From Gracilimonas mengyeensis (GTDB taxonomy: Bacteria > Bacteroidota > Rhodothermia > Balneolales > Balneolaceae): 64,000 bases of DNA. A program made the translations under genes and the position numbers. The notes under the pieces are model-generated. The model saw nothing but the letters and a program-made list of their open reading frames with translations. It did no database searches and was not told the origin of the DNA. The DNA is taken from contig NZ_FXTP01000002.1 of assembly GCF_900182705.1 (NCBI RefSeq), positions 434,001-498,000 on the forward strand, written 5' to 3'. How positions within the stretch are numbered: position 1 is the stretch's first letter; each line of letters opens with the position of its first letter. Of this stretch, positions 1 to 8,790 are shown piece by piece.

Positions 1-1
1 A

Positions 2-958
2 GAAGAGTGGATGGATGCAGTAGCTGAACGCTACCCGGACATGGACTATGTAGAAGTAGTTAATGAGGGCTCTAACGGACACCAGTTACCTGACGGGCAG
101 AGTGGTGATGCCAATTACATTGAGGCACTTGGGGGTACTGGTGAAACCGGCCACGATTGGATTATCGAATCCTTCAGAATGGCTCGTGAGCGTTTCCCCG
201 ATGCAAAACTGATGATTAACGATTACGGGATTGTAGGTAATACCAGCGCCACACGTAATTACATCGATATCATTGAAGACTTACAGGCCGAGGGATTGAT
301 TGATGTGATTGGCGTGCAATCGCATGCTTTCTCAACCAGAGGCTCTGCCAATGGAATGAGAACAACATTAAACATGCTTGCTAACACCGGTTTACCCATA
401 CAATCAACGGAAATGGACATTGATGGCGATCCGGGGGGATCTCAATCTCAATCTGACCAGGCTCAGCTGGAAGATATACAGCGTATCTTCCCGGTATTTT
501 GGGAGCATCCTGCTGTAATGGGAGTGACTCTTTGGGGCTGGCGTCCGGGACTTTGGAGAACGGATCAGGATGCCTTCCTGGTACGTAATAACGGAGATGA
601 ACGTCCTGCCCTGGAATGGTTGCGGAATTATGTAGATAGCGCTGAGGTAGAATTCGCGGTATCTATCGAAGAAGAATTGGCGGGTGACATGCCGGATGAA
701 TTCCAGTTGCGTCAGAACTATCCAAACCCTTTCAACCCGACAACTCAAATTATGTATGATGTGCCGGCTGCATCCGAGGTGTCCCTCAAGGTGTATGATA
801 TTACCGGTCGACTGATTCAAACATTGGTAAGTGGGCGAAAATCTGCTGGAACACATACCGTACAGTTTGACGCAGGTAACTTGTCTTCCGGTGTATATCT
901 GTATCGCCTCGAAACAGGTTCACATGCACAAGTTAAACGGATGATGCTTATCAAGTAG
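2..958 (+). CDS. Endo-1,4-beta-xylanase (GH10), C-terminal part, with type IX sorting domain
   Basis: The gene enters from the left edge, so its 5' end is missing; the reading frame is open from base 2. The protein matches the C-terminal half of a GH10 xylanase, which hydrolyses internal xylan bonds. The VVNE motif carries the acid/base Glu (codon 65-67) and STEMD carries the nucleophile Glu (codon 410-412). The catalytic domain ends near base 640. From about base 700 comes a C-terminal sorting domain of roughly 85 residues with NYPNPFNP and a final VKRMMLIK, typical of type IX secretion cargo in Bacteroidota-like phyla, so the enzyme is probably secreted or cell-surface attached. Followed by a good terminator. 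The next two genes are also glycosidases. Confidence 0.9.
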   Translation, partial: EEWMDAVAERYPDMDYVEVVNEGSNGHQLPDGQSGDANYIEALGGTGETGHDWIIESFRMARERFPDAKLMINDYGIVGNTSATRNYIDIIEDLQAEGLIDVIGVQSHAFSTRGSANGMRTTLNMLANTGLPIQSTEMDIDGDPGGSQSQSDQAQLEDIQRIFPVFWEHPAVMGVTLWGWRPGLWRTDQDAFLVRNNGDERPALEWLRNYVDSAEVEFAVSIEEELAGDMPDEFQLRQNYPNPFNPTTQIMYDVPAASEVSLKVYDITGRLIQTLVSGRKSAGTHTVQFDAGNLSSGVYLYRLETGSHAQVKRMMLIK

Positions 959-1048
959 AAATATTCATCAATATTTCATGCACATATATTATGATGAACA
1001 TAGCATCCATATATGATATTAGCCGCTTAAAGTGGCTGTAAATTATAA

Positions 1049-1085
1049 AAAGCCCGCTTTAAGAGATTAAAGCGGGCTTTCTTTT
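1049..1085 (+). terminator. Rho-independent terminator after the GH10 gene
   Basis: A perfect 12-bp stem (AAAGCCCGCTTT at 1049-1060 and AAAGCGGGCTTT at 1069-1080) with an 8-nt loop, followed by TCTTTT. It ends the GH10 transcript and insulates the GH9 gene. Confidence 0.85.
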
Positions 1086-1114
1086 AAAAGATCTATAAAT
1101 CAGATTTCACAATT

Positions 1115-3628
1115 ATGAAAAGCTTTATACCAGCGTTCAGGATTACAAAGAAAAGTATACCATGGTTGAATATGATTTTCCTTATGGGATTGATTATCGT
1201 CACACCGGTACAAGCTCAGGAGTTTTCGGTCAACAATAAAGAGTATTTTGAGAAGCAAGGGGCCAACGTACTGGTATTTAGCAACTGGTACGATGGCAAT
1301 TTCAGTGATTCGAAAATGAGTGGAATTGAAATCATCCATCACGGGGAACGCACGGCTACCAATGGGGATGTGCGTATCCATCATACCCCTGAACAATGGG
1401 ATGCCATTCCCTCTTTTGTGGAGCGAAATGTGGATGCAGAAAACGGTGTGATAGAAGCGTGGCTTGAATACCCCGATTATGACTTTGAGTATAAAATACG
1501 TGCTGAAGCCAAAGAAGATGGAATTGCGCTGAGTGTACATGTTGATGAGGCCGTGCCTGATGAATTGGAAGGACGTGTAGGATTCAATTTTGAGTTCTTG
1601 CCCCCGGCTTATTTTGAAAAAACGTATTACATGGATCAGCAGACCGGCGTATTTCCCCTGTATCCTACCGGTCCTATGAATATTAATGAACAGGGAGAAA
1701 CAGAACCTACTCCCTTAGTTAAAGGAAAGAAATTAGTACTGGCGCCTAACGATCCCACAAAAAGGGTCACCATTACGTCAGGTATAAGTGAGCTGATGCT
1801 TTTTGATGGCCGCGCTAAAGCCCAGAATGGATGGTTTGTAGTGCGTAGCCTTATTCCCGCGGGTGAAACCGGTAAAGTGGTCGACTGGTTTTTGGAAGTA
1901 AATAACCTGCCAAACTGGATGCGTACGCCGGTAATTACCCATTCGCAAGTAGGTTATCATCCTTCTCAAACCAAACAAGCGGTGATAGAGCTGGATGCCA
2001 ATGATGAACCCCTTGAAAAAGTATCGCTGTTTAAAGTTCAAGCTTCGGGGGATAAGAAGGAAGTGCACGCGGCCACTCCGAAAGAATGGGGCATGTATCA
2101 GCGCTATAACTATTTGCAGTATGATTTTTCTGAGGTTACAGAACCAGGTATTTATGTGATTAAGTATGGGGAGCAGGAAAGCGATCCCTTTCAAATTGGA
2201 GAAAATGTGTTCGAAAAGGCCTGGCATCCAACCTTGGACATCTTTTTTCCGGTACAAATGGACCACATGTTTGTAGAAGAGGCTTACCGCGTGTGGCACG
2301 GAGCTTCTCACCTGGATGATGCCCTGCAGGCACCTGTAAACCACGAACACTTCGATTTATACGCCCAGGGCCCCACAACGGATACCGATTATGAGCCCGG
2401 CGAACATATCCCCGGATTGAATTACGGGGGCTGGTATGATGCAGGCGATTATGACATCCGTACCCAAACCCAATATTACGTAGTACAAAACATGGCGGGT
2501 TTGTGGAATGAGTTTGCCCCGCAACGCGACAATACTACCGTTGAGCACGAAAACAAATACGTGAAAATGCACTCCCCGGACGGCATTCCAGACTTGCAGC
2601 AGCAAATAAAACACGGCACCTTGGCTTTGTTGGCTCAATGGAGAGCAGTTGACCATGCCATTCCCGGAATTGTATCTGCCCATCTTCATCAATACACTCA
2701 TTTGGGGGACGGTGTAACTAAAACGGATGGCTTAATCTATAATCCCGAAATGGATAGCCTGGAAAGTGATGGCACCTACAGCGGGAGATTCGACGATCGC
2801 TGGGCCTTTACGACAGAAACCACAGCCCTGAATTATGGCTCTGCCGCGGCTTTAGCTGCAGCGAGTGTCGCTTTGCAGGGTTATGATGATGAGCTGGCCA
2901 GCGAAGCACTGGAAACAGCTAAGATGGCGTGGAACCGGGAGCAAAACCGTGATGAACCCAAAGATTTTCGTCATGGTAACACCACCGGAGGCAATATTTG
3001 GGGAGAAGAGCTGAAAGCAACAGTAGAATTACTAATTGCCAACGAAGAGCAGAAATACGCGGACAGGGTTAAAGAAATGCTCCCGGAAATTGAGGAACGC
3101 TTTATGTTTACAGCAGCCTTGGCTGTAAGGGCCTATCCTTTTATGGATGATGAATACAAAGCCACAATTGATGAGCTGGTAAGTGAATATTGCGCAAACC
3201 TGAAGCAGTTTGCCGGTGTAAATCCATTTGGTGTACCGATTACGGAAGGAGGCTGGGCCGGCAACGGTACCATTGTAAACTTTGCCCTCAGCAATTACCA
3301 GGTGTATAAGGCTTTTCCAGATCAGCTTGATGAAAATTGTGTGTTTAAAGCTTTGCATTATCTATTTGGCACCCATCCTGACTCCAATATCTCATTTGTG
3401 TCGGGCGTGGGAGCAAAATCCAAGAAAGTAGCTTATGGCATGAACCGGGCCGACTATTCTTTCATTGCCGGGGGTATCGTGCCGGGCGTGCTTATTCTGC
3501 CACCCGATTTTCCTGAAAACAAAGAAAACTGGCCGTTTCTTTGGGGTGAAAACGAATACGTGATTAGCGTAGGGGCCAGCTATATGTATCTGGTACATGC
3601 GGTTAACAAGATGTTGGAGGAGAAATAG
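1115..3628 (+). CDS. Glycoside hydrolase family 9 protein (endoglucanase type) with N-terminal Ig-like domain
   Basis: 837 residues. An N-terminal hydrophobic signal ends in a VQAQ-type cleavage site near residue 35. About 250 residues of beta-rich sequence follow without a clear assignment. An Ig-like domain (from about residue 275, HSQVGYHP) typical of GH9 theme D enzymes comes next, then the (alpha/alpha)6 catalytic domain from about 370. The GH9 DAGD motif lies at residues 442-445, and the C-terminal NEY motif provides the probable catalytic Glu at 814. Family knowledge suggests activity on beta-1,4-glucan such as cellulose or xyloglucan; the exact substrate cannot be read from sequence. 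There is no type IX sorting domain, unlike the gene before it. Confidence 0.85.
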   Translation: MKSFIPAFRITKKSIPWLNMIFLMGLIIVTPVQAQEFSVNNKEYFEKQGANVLVFSNWYDGNFSDSKMSGIEIIHHGERTATNGDVRIHHTPEQWDAIPSFVERNVDAENGVIEAWLEYPDYDFEYKIRAEAKEDGIALSVHVDEAVPDELEGRVGFNFEFLPPAYFEKTYYMDQQTGVFPLYPTGPMNINEQGETEPTPLVKGKKLVLAPNDPTKRVTITSGISELMLFDGRAKAQNGWFVVRSLIPAGETGKVVDWFLEVNNLPNWMRTPVITHSQVGYHPSQTKQAVIELDANDEPLEKVSLFKVQASGDKKEVHAATPKEWGMYQRYNYLQYDFSEVTEPGIYVIKYGEQESDPFQIGENVFEKAWHPTLDIFFPVQMDHMFVEEAYRVWHGASHLDDALQAPVNHEHFDLYAQGPTTDTDYEPGEHIPGLNYGGWYDAGDYDIRTQTQYYVVQNMAGLWNEFAPQRDNTTVEHENKYVKMHSPDGIPDLQQQIKHGTLALLAQWRAVDHAIPGIVSAHLHQYTHLGDGVTKTDGLIYNPEMDSLESDGTYSGRFDDRWAFTTETTALNYGSAAALAAASVALQGYDDELASEALETAKMAWNREQNRDEPKDFRHGNTTGGNIWGEELKATVELLIANEEQKYADRVKEMLPEIEERFMFTAALAVRAYPFMDDEYKATIDELVSEYCANLKQFAGVNPFGVPITEGGWAGNGTIVNFALSNYQVYKAFPDQLDENCVFKALHYLFGTHPDSNISFVSGVGAKSKKVAYGMNRADYSFIAGGIVPGVLILPPDFPENKENWPFLWGENEYVISVGASYMYLVHAVNKMLEEK

Positions 3629-3694
3629 AAGTTGGGTATGTAAATATGCAGAAACATATTGATATTTAAGTGTAGATAAGTGTCGTCTATTTAT

Positions 3695-3733
3695 AACCCT
3701 CCAAGGAGTCAGAACCCTTGGAGGGTTTTCTTT
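3695..3733 (+). terminator. Terminator hairpin of the AACCCTCCAAGG family
   Basis: AACCCTCCAAGG pairs with CCTTGGAGGGTT across an AGTCAGAA-type loop and is followed by TTCTTTT. A near-identical hairpin occurs at 16049-16082 and a relative at 18891-18955, so this is both a terminator and a member of a small repeat family. Confidence 0.75.
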
Positions 3734-3752
3734 TGCAAGATAAAGCCTTGTA

Positions 3753-3820
3753 CAAACCTGTCAGATCTTAAGGCAGTATAGCTGAAATTAGTTCAGTAGC
3801 TCAAAGACCTGACAGGTTTT
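3753..3820. repeat. Inverted repeat around AAACCTGTCAGATCTT
   Basis: Arms at 3754-3769 and 3804-3820 (AAACCTGTCAGATCTT and AAGACCTGACAGGTTT) are near-perfect complements separated by about 34 bases. Paired elements with this core are common intergenic repeats in Bacteroidota-like genomes. No coding content is visible. Confidence 0.6.
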
Positions 3821-3909
3821 TATCTCCTAAAATCAAAAATTCCAAGCCACTTTATTACAAATCCTATATATTCAATTCAATTGATTAATAGTCTTAACCC
3901 AACCTGATC

Positions 3910-5130
3910 ATGAAAAAAATCGCTTTTATAGTACTTGGATTATTTGTTTTTGCTTCCACTTCAACGATGGCCCAGAAATTTGATGGCCTGGCAGAAACGC
4001 CGCCCATGGGATGGAACAGCTGGAACGAGTTTGGCTGTAATGTTGATGAGGACCTCATTAAAGAAACCGCCGACGCTATGGTAGAATCCGGTATGAAAGA
4101 AGCCGGTTACGAATATGTAAACATTGATGATTGTTGGCATGGTGAACGGGACGAAGATGGAAACATCACCGTAGATAAAGAAAAATTTCCCTCTGGGATG
4201 AAAGCACTGGCTGATTATGTACATTCCAAAGGCTTGAAGCTGGGTATTTACTCTGATGCGGGCTACACCACATGTGCGGGCTACCCCGGAAGCAGGGGCT
4301 ATGAATATCAGGATGCACAAACCTATGCTGAATGGGGCATTGATTACCTCAAGTACGACTGGTGCGATACCGAGGGCTTAGCCGCAGAAGGAGCTTATAT
4401 GACGATGAGGGATGCATTGGCAGCTGCAGGAAATCCGGTAGTATTTAGTATTTGTGAATGGGGTACAGCACATCCGTGGGAATGGGCGGATGACGTAGGC
4501 CATGCTTGGAGAATTTCAGGTGACATCTATCCCTGCTTTGATTGTGAGTACAAGCACGAAGGCGGTTGGAGCTCATGGGGCGTCACCAAAATTATTGATA
4601 TGCGCAAGGATCAGGAAATTAGACAGTATTCAGGTCCCGGACACTGGAATGATTACGATATGATGGAAGTGGGCAACGGAATGAAAGCCGGTGAAGACCG
4701 TGCTCATTTTGCAATGTGGGCGATGCTGAATTCACCACTGATTGCCGGTAACGATATCCGTGATATGAGCGATCAAACCCGAAAAATCCTTACTAATGAG
4801 GAAGTGATTGCTGTCAATCAAGATCCGGAAGGCGTTGAAGCATGGCGTTATACGGTGATGGATAGCACCGGAGTTTGGGTAAAGCCACTGGCCGATGGCG
4901 ATATAGCAGTAGCATTCCTGAACCGAAGCCAGGAAGATCATGAGATTAATTTTACGTGGACCAATCACGTATTTGGTGATCCCCATTTTGACTACAGTTT
5001 TGATTTTACCGAGACAGAATATTTAGTGAGAGATTTGTGGTCTGGAAAGAACATTGGTTCAACACAAAAGTCCACAAGGTTTACAGTGCCCGGACATGAT
5101 TTAAACATTTATCGTCTCATAAAGCAATGA
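3910..5130 (+). CDS. Alpha-galactosidase, glycoside hydrolase family 27
   Basis: 406 residues with a signal peptide ending in STMAQ near residue 21, so it is exported. The GH27 signature PPMGWNSWN opens the catalytic barrel. The nucleophile Asp is D150 in LKYDWC and the acid/base is D205 in ISGDIY. Conserved disulfide-type cysteines (FGC, DDC, TTC) are present. A C-terminal beta domain ends in HDLNIYRL. The family removes alpha-1,6-linked galactose, or in some members alpha-N-acetylgalactosamine or beta-arabinopyranose, from side chains of galactomannan and related glycans. With the GH10 and GH9 genes it suggests hemicellulose breakdown. Confidence 0.88.
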   Translation: MKKIAFIVLGLFVFASTSTMAQKFDGLAETPPMGWNSWNEFGCNVDEDLIKETADAMVESGMKEAGYEYVNIDDCWHGERDEDGNITVDKEKFPSGMKALADYVHSKGLKLGIYSDAGYTTCAGYPGSRGYEYQDAQTYAEWGIDYLKYDWCDTEGLAAEGAYMTMRDALAAAGNPVVFSICEWGTAHPWEWADDVGHAWRISGDIYPCFDCEYKHEGGWSSWGVTKIIDMRKDQEIRQYSGPGHWNDYDMMEVGNGMKAGEDRAHFAMWAMLNSPLIAGNDIRDMSDQTRKILTNEEVIAVNQDPEGVEAWRYTVMDSTGVWVKPLADGDIAVAFLNRSQEDHEINFTWTNHVFGDPHFDYSFDFTETEYLVRDLWSGKNIGSTQKSTRFTVPGHDLNIYRLIKQ

Positions 5131-5258
5131 CAACTACTTTAGGAGGAAGTGGGCTGCCTTTGAGTTGAAAGTATATTTACGTACCTTTTGCACGTTTTAG
5201 AAGAGGGGCGTTAGGGCCTCCATTCACTCAAATTAAAGCGAAATTATAGCTCAACTTT

Positions 5259-6491
5259 ATGGATTTATTTGACAAGCTTGAAAACCGGCCAAGTCCGTTG
5301 GGACCTTTTACCTCTGAAGGATACGGGTACTACACGTTCCCAAGACTTGAAGGACCGCTGGGCCCGGAAATGAAATTTAACGGGAAGGACATGGTTGTTT
5401 GGAGTATCAACGACTACCTGGGGATTGGCAGTAACCCGGACATTAAAAAAGTAGATGTTGAAGCTACCGAAAAATACAGCTTGAGCGCCCCCATGGGAGC
5501 CCGCCTTATGACGGGTAATTCTACCGAGCACGAAAAACTGGAAGAAGAACTGGCAGCCTTTGTTCATAAAGAAAAAGCACAATTGTTGAATTACGGCTAC
5601 CAGGGAATCATGAGTACCATTCATGCACTGGTAGATCGCAATGACTTTCTTATTTACGACGAGCTTAGCCATGCATGTATTGTAGATGGCAAGCAGTTGG
5701 CTATGGCGGATAAATCCGTTTTTAAACACAACGATATTGAAAGCTTCAAAAAGCAGCTTTTCCGTGCCGCCGATAAAATGAAGGACAAAGAAAACGGCTC
5801 TATCTTAGTTGTGACGGAAGGTGTTTTCGGGATGACCGGAGACCTTGGTATCCTCAAAGAAATTATTGAACTGAAAAAAGAAGTGCCTTTCCGTTTGTTG
5901 GTAGATGATGCCCACGGTATTGGTACGATGGGAGAAGATGGTTCCGGTACCGGAACGCACTTAGGCGTACAGGATGGCATTGATATTTACTTTGGTACCT
6001 TTGCCAAGTCTTTTGCACTCATTGGAGCCTTTATCGCTTCAGAACCCCGTGTAATTGAGTTTTTGAAGGCGAATTCCAGAAGTCAGGTATTTGCTAAATC
6101 ACTGCCTATGCCTATGGCCGTGACGGCACGTGAGCGCCTGAAGCTCATCAAACAACATCCCGAATGGAGAGAGCAGCTTTGGAATAACACGCTGAAATTA
6201 CGTGAAGGTCTGCGAGAAATAGGCTACACCGTACTGCCATCAGAAAGCCCGGTTACCCCGGTATTGACTAAAGGCAGCACCGATCTCTGCCAGGATATCA
6301 TGCGTAAGCTGCGTGAAGAGCATGGTGTATTTGTAAGTGGTGTGGCTTACCCGGTAGTACCTCGTGGTACGGTATTGATTCGCCTCATTCCAACGGCGGC
6401 CCACACCGATGCCCATATCGAGAAAACATTAAAAGCTTTTGCTGCTATCCAGGATTTTGTGGCAGAAGCGGCCAACAAACTGAGCGCCTGA
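5259..6491 (+). CDS. Alpha-oxoamine synthase family PLP enzyme, possible serine palmitoyltransferase
   Basis: 410 residues, the usual length for alpha-oxoamine synthases, which condense an amino acid with an acyl-CoA and release CO2. The PLP lysine is K250 in GTFAKSF. DDAHGIG provides the Asp and His that position PLP, and ELSHACIVDG the ring-stacking His. The FAKS form and the lack of a mitochondrial-type or BioF-type context fit serine palmitoyltransferase-like or 2-amino-3-ketobutyrate CoA ligase-like members of Bacteroidota, which make sphingolipids or degrade threonine. The choice between these is not settled by sequence. Single gene with its own terminator. Confidence 0.8.
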   Translation: MDLFDKLENRPSPLGPFTSEGYGYYTFPRLEGPLGPEMKFNGKDMVVWSINDYLGIGSNPDIKKVDVEATEKYSLSAPMGARLMTGNSTEHEKLEEELAAFVHKEKAQLLNYGYQGIMSTIHALVDRNDFLIYDELSHACIVDGKQLAMADKSVFKHNDIESFKKQLFRAADKMKDKENGSILVVTEGVFGMTGDLGILKEIIELKKEVPFRLLVDDAHGIGTMGEDGSGTGTHLGVQDGIDIYFGTFAKSFALIGAFIASEPRVIEFLKANSRSQVFAKSLPMPMAVTARERLKLIKQHPEWREQLWNNTLKLREGLREIGYTVLPSESPVTPVLTKGSTDLCQDIMRKLREEHGVFVSGVAYPVVPRGTVLIRLIPTAAHTDAHIEKTLKAFAAIQDFVAEAANKLSA

Positions 6492-6520
6492 TAAACCTGC
6501 TTAGTTTTAGCACTTTATTA

Positions 6521-6550
6521 AAAGCCTGCCTGAGCAATCGGGCAGGCTTT
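6521..6550 (+). terminator. Rho-independent terminator after the oxoamine synthase gene
   Basis: AAAGCCTGCC (6521-6530) pairs with GGCAGGCTTT (6541-6550). It lies 30 bases after the stop codon. The downstream T tract is short. Confidence 0.7.
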
Positions 6551-6598
6551 ACTATTTGAGCCAAAAATGTATTTTGTTAGAGAGGCAAAACTTAGAAA

Positions 6599-6916
6599 AT
6601 GAAACGATCTGAAAATATAAATCAGGAAGTAGTAAATAACATCACCCGCTTTGGGGGTGATTTGGATGAAGAGCGCCCGGTTGATTTCTTCCTCTATTTT
6701 CCAAGTGAATACGCAGCCGTGCAGGTTGAAGTAGAACTCATAAACCTTCGTTTTTACACAGAGGTGCGGTATGATGAGCTTACGGAGGATTGGGGATTGT
6801 TTGCCAATAAGAAAATGAATGTGACAACCGAACGCCTGGAAGATATTGGCAACTGGATGGAGCAACTGGCAAACAAGTATGGCGGACAGTACGACGGCTG
6901 GGGAACCGTGATTTAA
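6599..6916 (+). CDS. RraB-like protein (regulator of ribonuclease E activity B family)
   Basis: 105 residues covering one complete RraB domain: RFGGDLDEERPVDFFLYFP at the start and GGQYDGWGTVI at the end are the family hallmarks. In Enterobacteria RraB binds RNase E and inhibits mRNA decay; the role here is inferred from family only. It is a small acidic cytoplasmic protein with no signal peptide. It stands alone between an oxoamine synthase and a lipoprotein, so context adds nothing. Confidence 0.8.
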   Translation: MKRSENINQEVVNNITRFGGDLDEERPVDFFLYFPSEYAAVQVEVELINLRFYTEVRYDELTEDWGLFANKKMNVTTERLEDIGNWMEQLANKYGGQYDGWGTVI

Positions 6917-7012
6917 GCACCTTTTAAGGCGGTTATAAATACATTTGGGTTGGATTTAGCAAACGTATTTCAGTACTATTCAGTAAACCTAATAACAGAG
7001 AGGAGGTTGATT

Positions 7013-7441
7013 ATGAAATACACAAAACAGCTAATCTTATTAATTTTTGGCACTCTGCTTTTCGTTTCCTGCGACAATCATTTCCCTGGTGAAAGCCGTG
7101 ACTTTAAGATTGGAGAGGAGTTTGACTTGAGAGTAGGGCAACTTGCCGAAACAAACGGTGCATCTATCACCATACAGTTCATGGAAATATTGGAAGACAG
7201 CAGGTGTCCGGCCTCTCTGATGTGTTTCTGGGCCGGAAACGCTAAAGTAAGTATGAAGATTGCTGAAGGAAATAGTGAGCGAATGCTGGAATTGAACACG
7301 CATCCAGATATGAAGCAATCAGAAATCTTTCAGGGATATAAATTGCAGTTGATTGCCTTAAACCCGTACCCCCAAAAACAATATCCATCCATTCCAAAAG
7401 AGGATTATAGAGCTACCTTGCGGGTGGATTTAGTGGATTGA
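7013..7441 (+). CDS. Small lipoprotein of unknown function
   Basis: 142 residues from the ATG at 7013, chosen because AGGAGG lies at 7001-7006 and the signal peptide then begins properly; a longer frame from 6950 would add 21 unlikely residues. A lipobox LLFVSC places the lipidated Cys at residue 20. The mature part contains SRCPASLMCFWAG, a two-cysteine segment seen in several uncharacterised bacterial lipoprotein domains, probably a disulfide, followed by a beta-rich C-terminus ending in a Y-A-T-L-R-V strand. Probably anchored in the periplasm or outer membrane. No function is assigned. Confidence 0.8.
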   Translation: MKYTKQLILLIFGTLLFVSCDNHFPGESRDFKIGEEFDLRVGQLAETNGASITIQFMEILEDSRCPASLMCFWAGNAKVSMKIAEGNSERMLELNTHPDMKQSEIFQGYKLQLIALNPYPQKQYPSIPKEDYRATLRVDLVD

Positions 7442-7543
7442 TCAGGTGAAAAGGTATGTTCGGGCAGTGCGTTATTATTCCTTATATTCGATGTCACGAA
7501 ATTTGAAAAGATATATAAAATAAAAGCTTAGAAACGCTACTGC

Positions 7544-8776
7544 ATGAATATCTACGCCATCATTATTTTGGCAACCATTGCCATTGATTTTATCCTGGAT
7601 ATCACGTCCAACTACCTGAACCTCAAATCTCTGTCTAAAGAACTGCCCCAAGAATTCAAGGATGTATATGATGAGGACACCTATGCTAAATCACAGGAAT
7701 ACACCAAGGTTCGTACTAAATTTGGATTCATAACTGGGGGCTTTAATCTGTTATTAGTACTTGGTTTCTGGTTTTCAGGCGGATTTAACTGGCTTGATCA
7801 AATAGTACGCGCCTGGGGTTTTGGCGAACTGGTGACCGGCTTATTGTATATCGGTGTGCTGCTACTTGCCAAAACGGTTATCACACTGCCATTCAGTATC
7901 TATTCCACATTTGTAATTGAGGAGCGTTTTGGATTCAATAAAACTACCCCAAAAACTTTTGTGATGGATTTGTTGAAGGGCTTTGGGCTAAGTTTGGTGA
8001 TCGGAACACCGCTGCTTGCTGGAATCTTATGGTTTTTTATGTACGCCGGGGAATTTGCCTGGTTGTATGCCTGGGGCGTAGTAACTGCTTTTACCTTGGT
8101 GATGCAATATGTGGCCCCCACCTGGATTATGCCGCTGTTCAATAAATTTACTCCGCTGGAAGAAGGAGAACTGCGGACGGCTATTGAAAACTATACCGAT
8201 AAAGTAGACTTTTCGATTACAGGATTATTTGTTATTGACGGCTCCAGGCGTTCGAGTAAATCCAATGCCTTTTTTACCGGTTTTGGCAAAAACAAGCGGG
8301 TAGCCCTATACGATACCTTAATTGAAAATCACACCAATAATGAACTGGTGGCAGTATTGGCGCATGAAATTGGTCATTACAAAAAAAAGCATATCATCAA
8401 AGGGATGATAACAAGTGTGGCTCAGACTGGTGTGATGTTCTTCCTGTTGTCGATATTTTTAAATGCGGAAGGCTTGTTTGATGCATTTTATATGGAGCAG
8501 ATGTCGGTATATGCAGGGCTTATTTTCTTCGGGATGTTGTATGCTCCCATTGATATGATTCTCTCTGTATTCATGCAGGTTCTGTCAAGAAAACATGAAT
8601 TTGAGGCCGATGCTTTTGCAGCTCAAACTACAGGCCAGCCAGAGGATATGGTGTCTACGCTGAAGAAACTTTCCAAGGATAACTTGTCGAACCTGACACC
8701 ACATTGGTTTTACGTGTGGCTTAATTACTCTCATCCGCCGGTACTGGAACGCATCAGGGAAATAAGAAATCAATAG
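7544..8776 (+). CDS. M48 family zinc metalloprotease, CAAX prenyl protease 1 (Ste24) homologue
   Basis: 410 residues with an N-terminal membrane domain typical of Ste24 (several hydrophobic segments over residues 1-200 and again near 310-340). The zinc site HEIGH is at residues 274-278 and the third ligand Glu lies in EFEADAFA. The C-terminal HPP motif (YSHPPVLERI) is conserved in the family. Eukaryotic members process prenylated proteins; bacterial ones are inner-membrane proteases involved in membrane protein quality control. The gene converges on the histidine kinase gene with only 14 bases between stop codons. Confidence 0.88.
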   Translation: MNIYAIIILATIAIDFILDITSNYLNLKSLSKELPQEFKDVYDEDTYAKSQEYTKVRTKFGFITGGFNLLLVLGFWFSGGFNWLDQIVRAWGFGELVTGLLYIGVLLLAKTVITLPFSIYSTFVIEERFGFNKTTPKTFVMDLLKGFGLSLVIGTPLLAGILWFFMYAGEFAWLYAWGVVTAFTLVMQYVAPTWIMPLFNKFTPLEEGELRTAIENYTDKVDFSITGLFVIDGSRRSSKSNAFFTGFGKNKRVALYDTLIENHTNNELVAVLAHEIGHYKKKHIIKGMITSVAQTGVMFFLLSIFLNAEGLFDAFYMEQMSVYAGLIFFGMLYAPIDMILSVFMQVLSRKHEFEADAFAAQTTGQPEDMVSTLKKLSKDNLSNLTPHWFYVWLNYSHPPVLERIREIRNQ

Positions 8777-8790
8777 GGAAGCATGGTCTC

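Noticed and set aside
5654-5980. Minus-strand frame inside the oxoamine synthase gene
   Set aside because: It is a shadow of the real gene: low-complexity translation, no ribosome site, no family.
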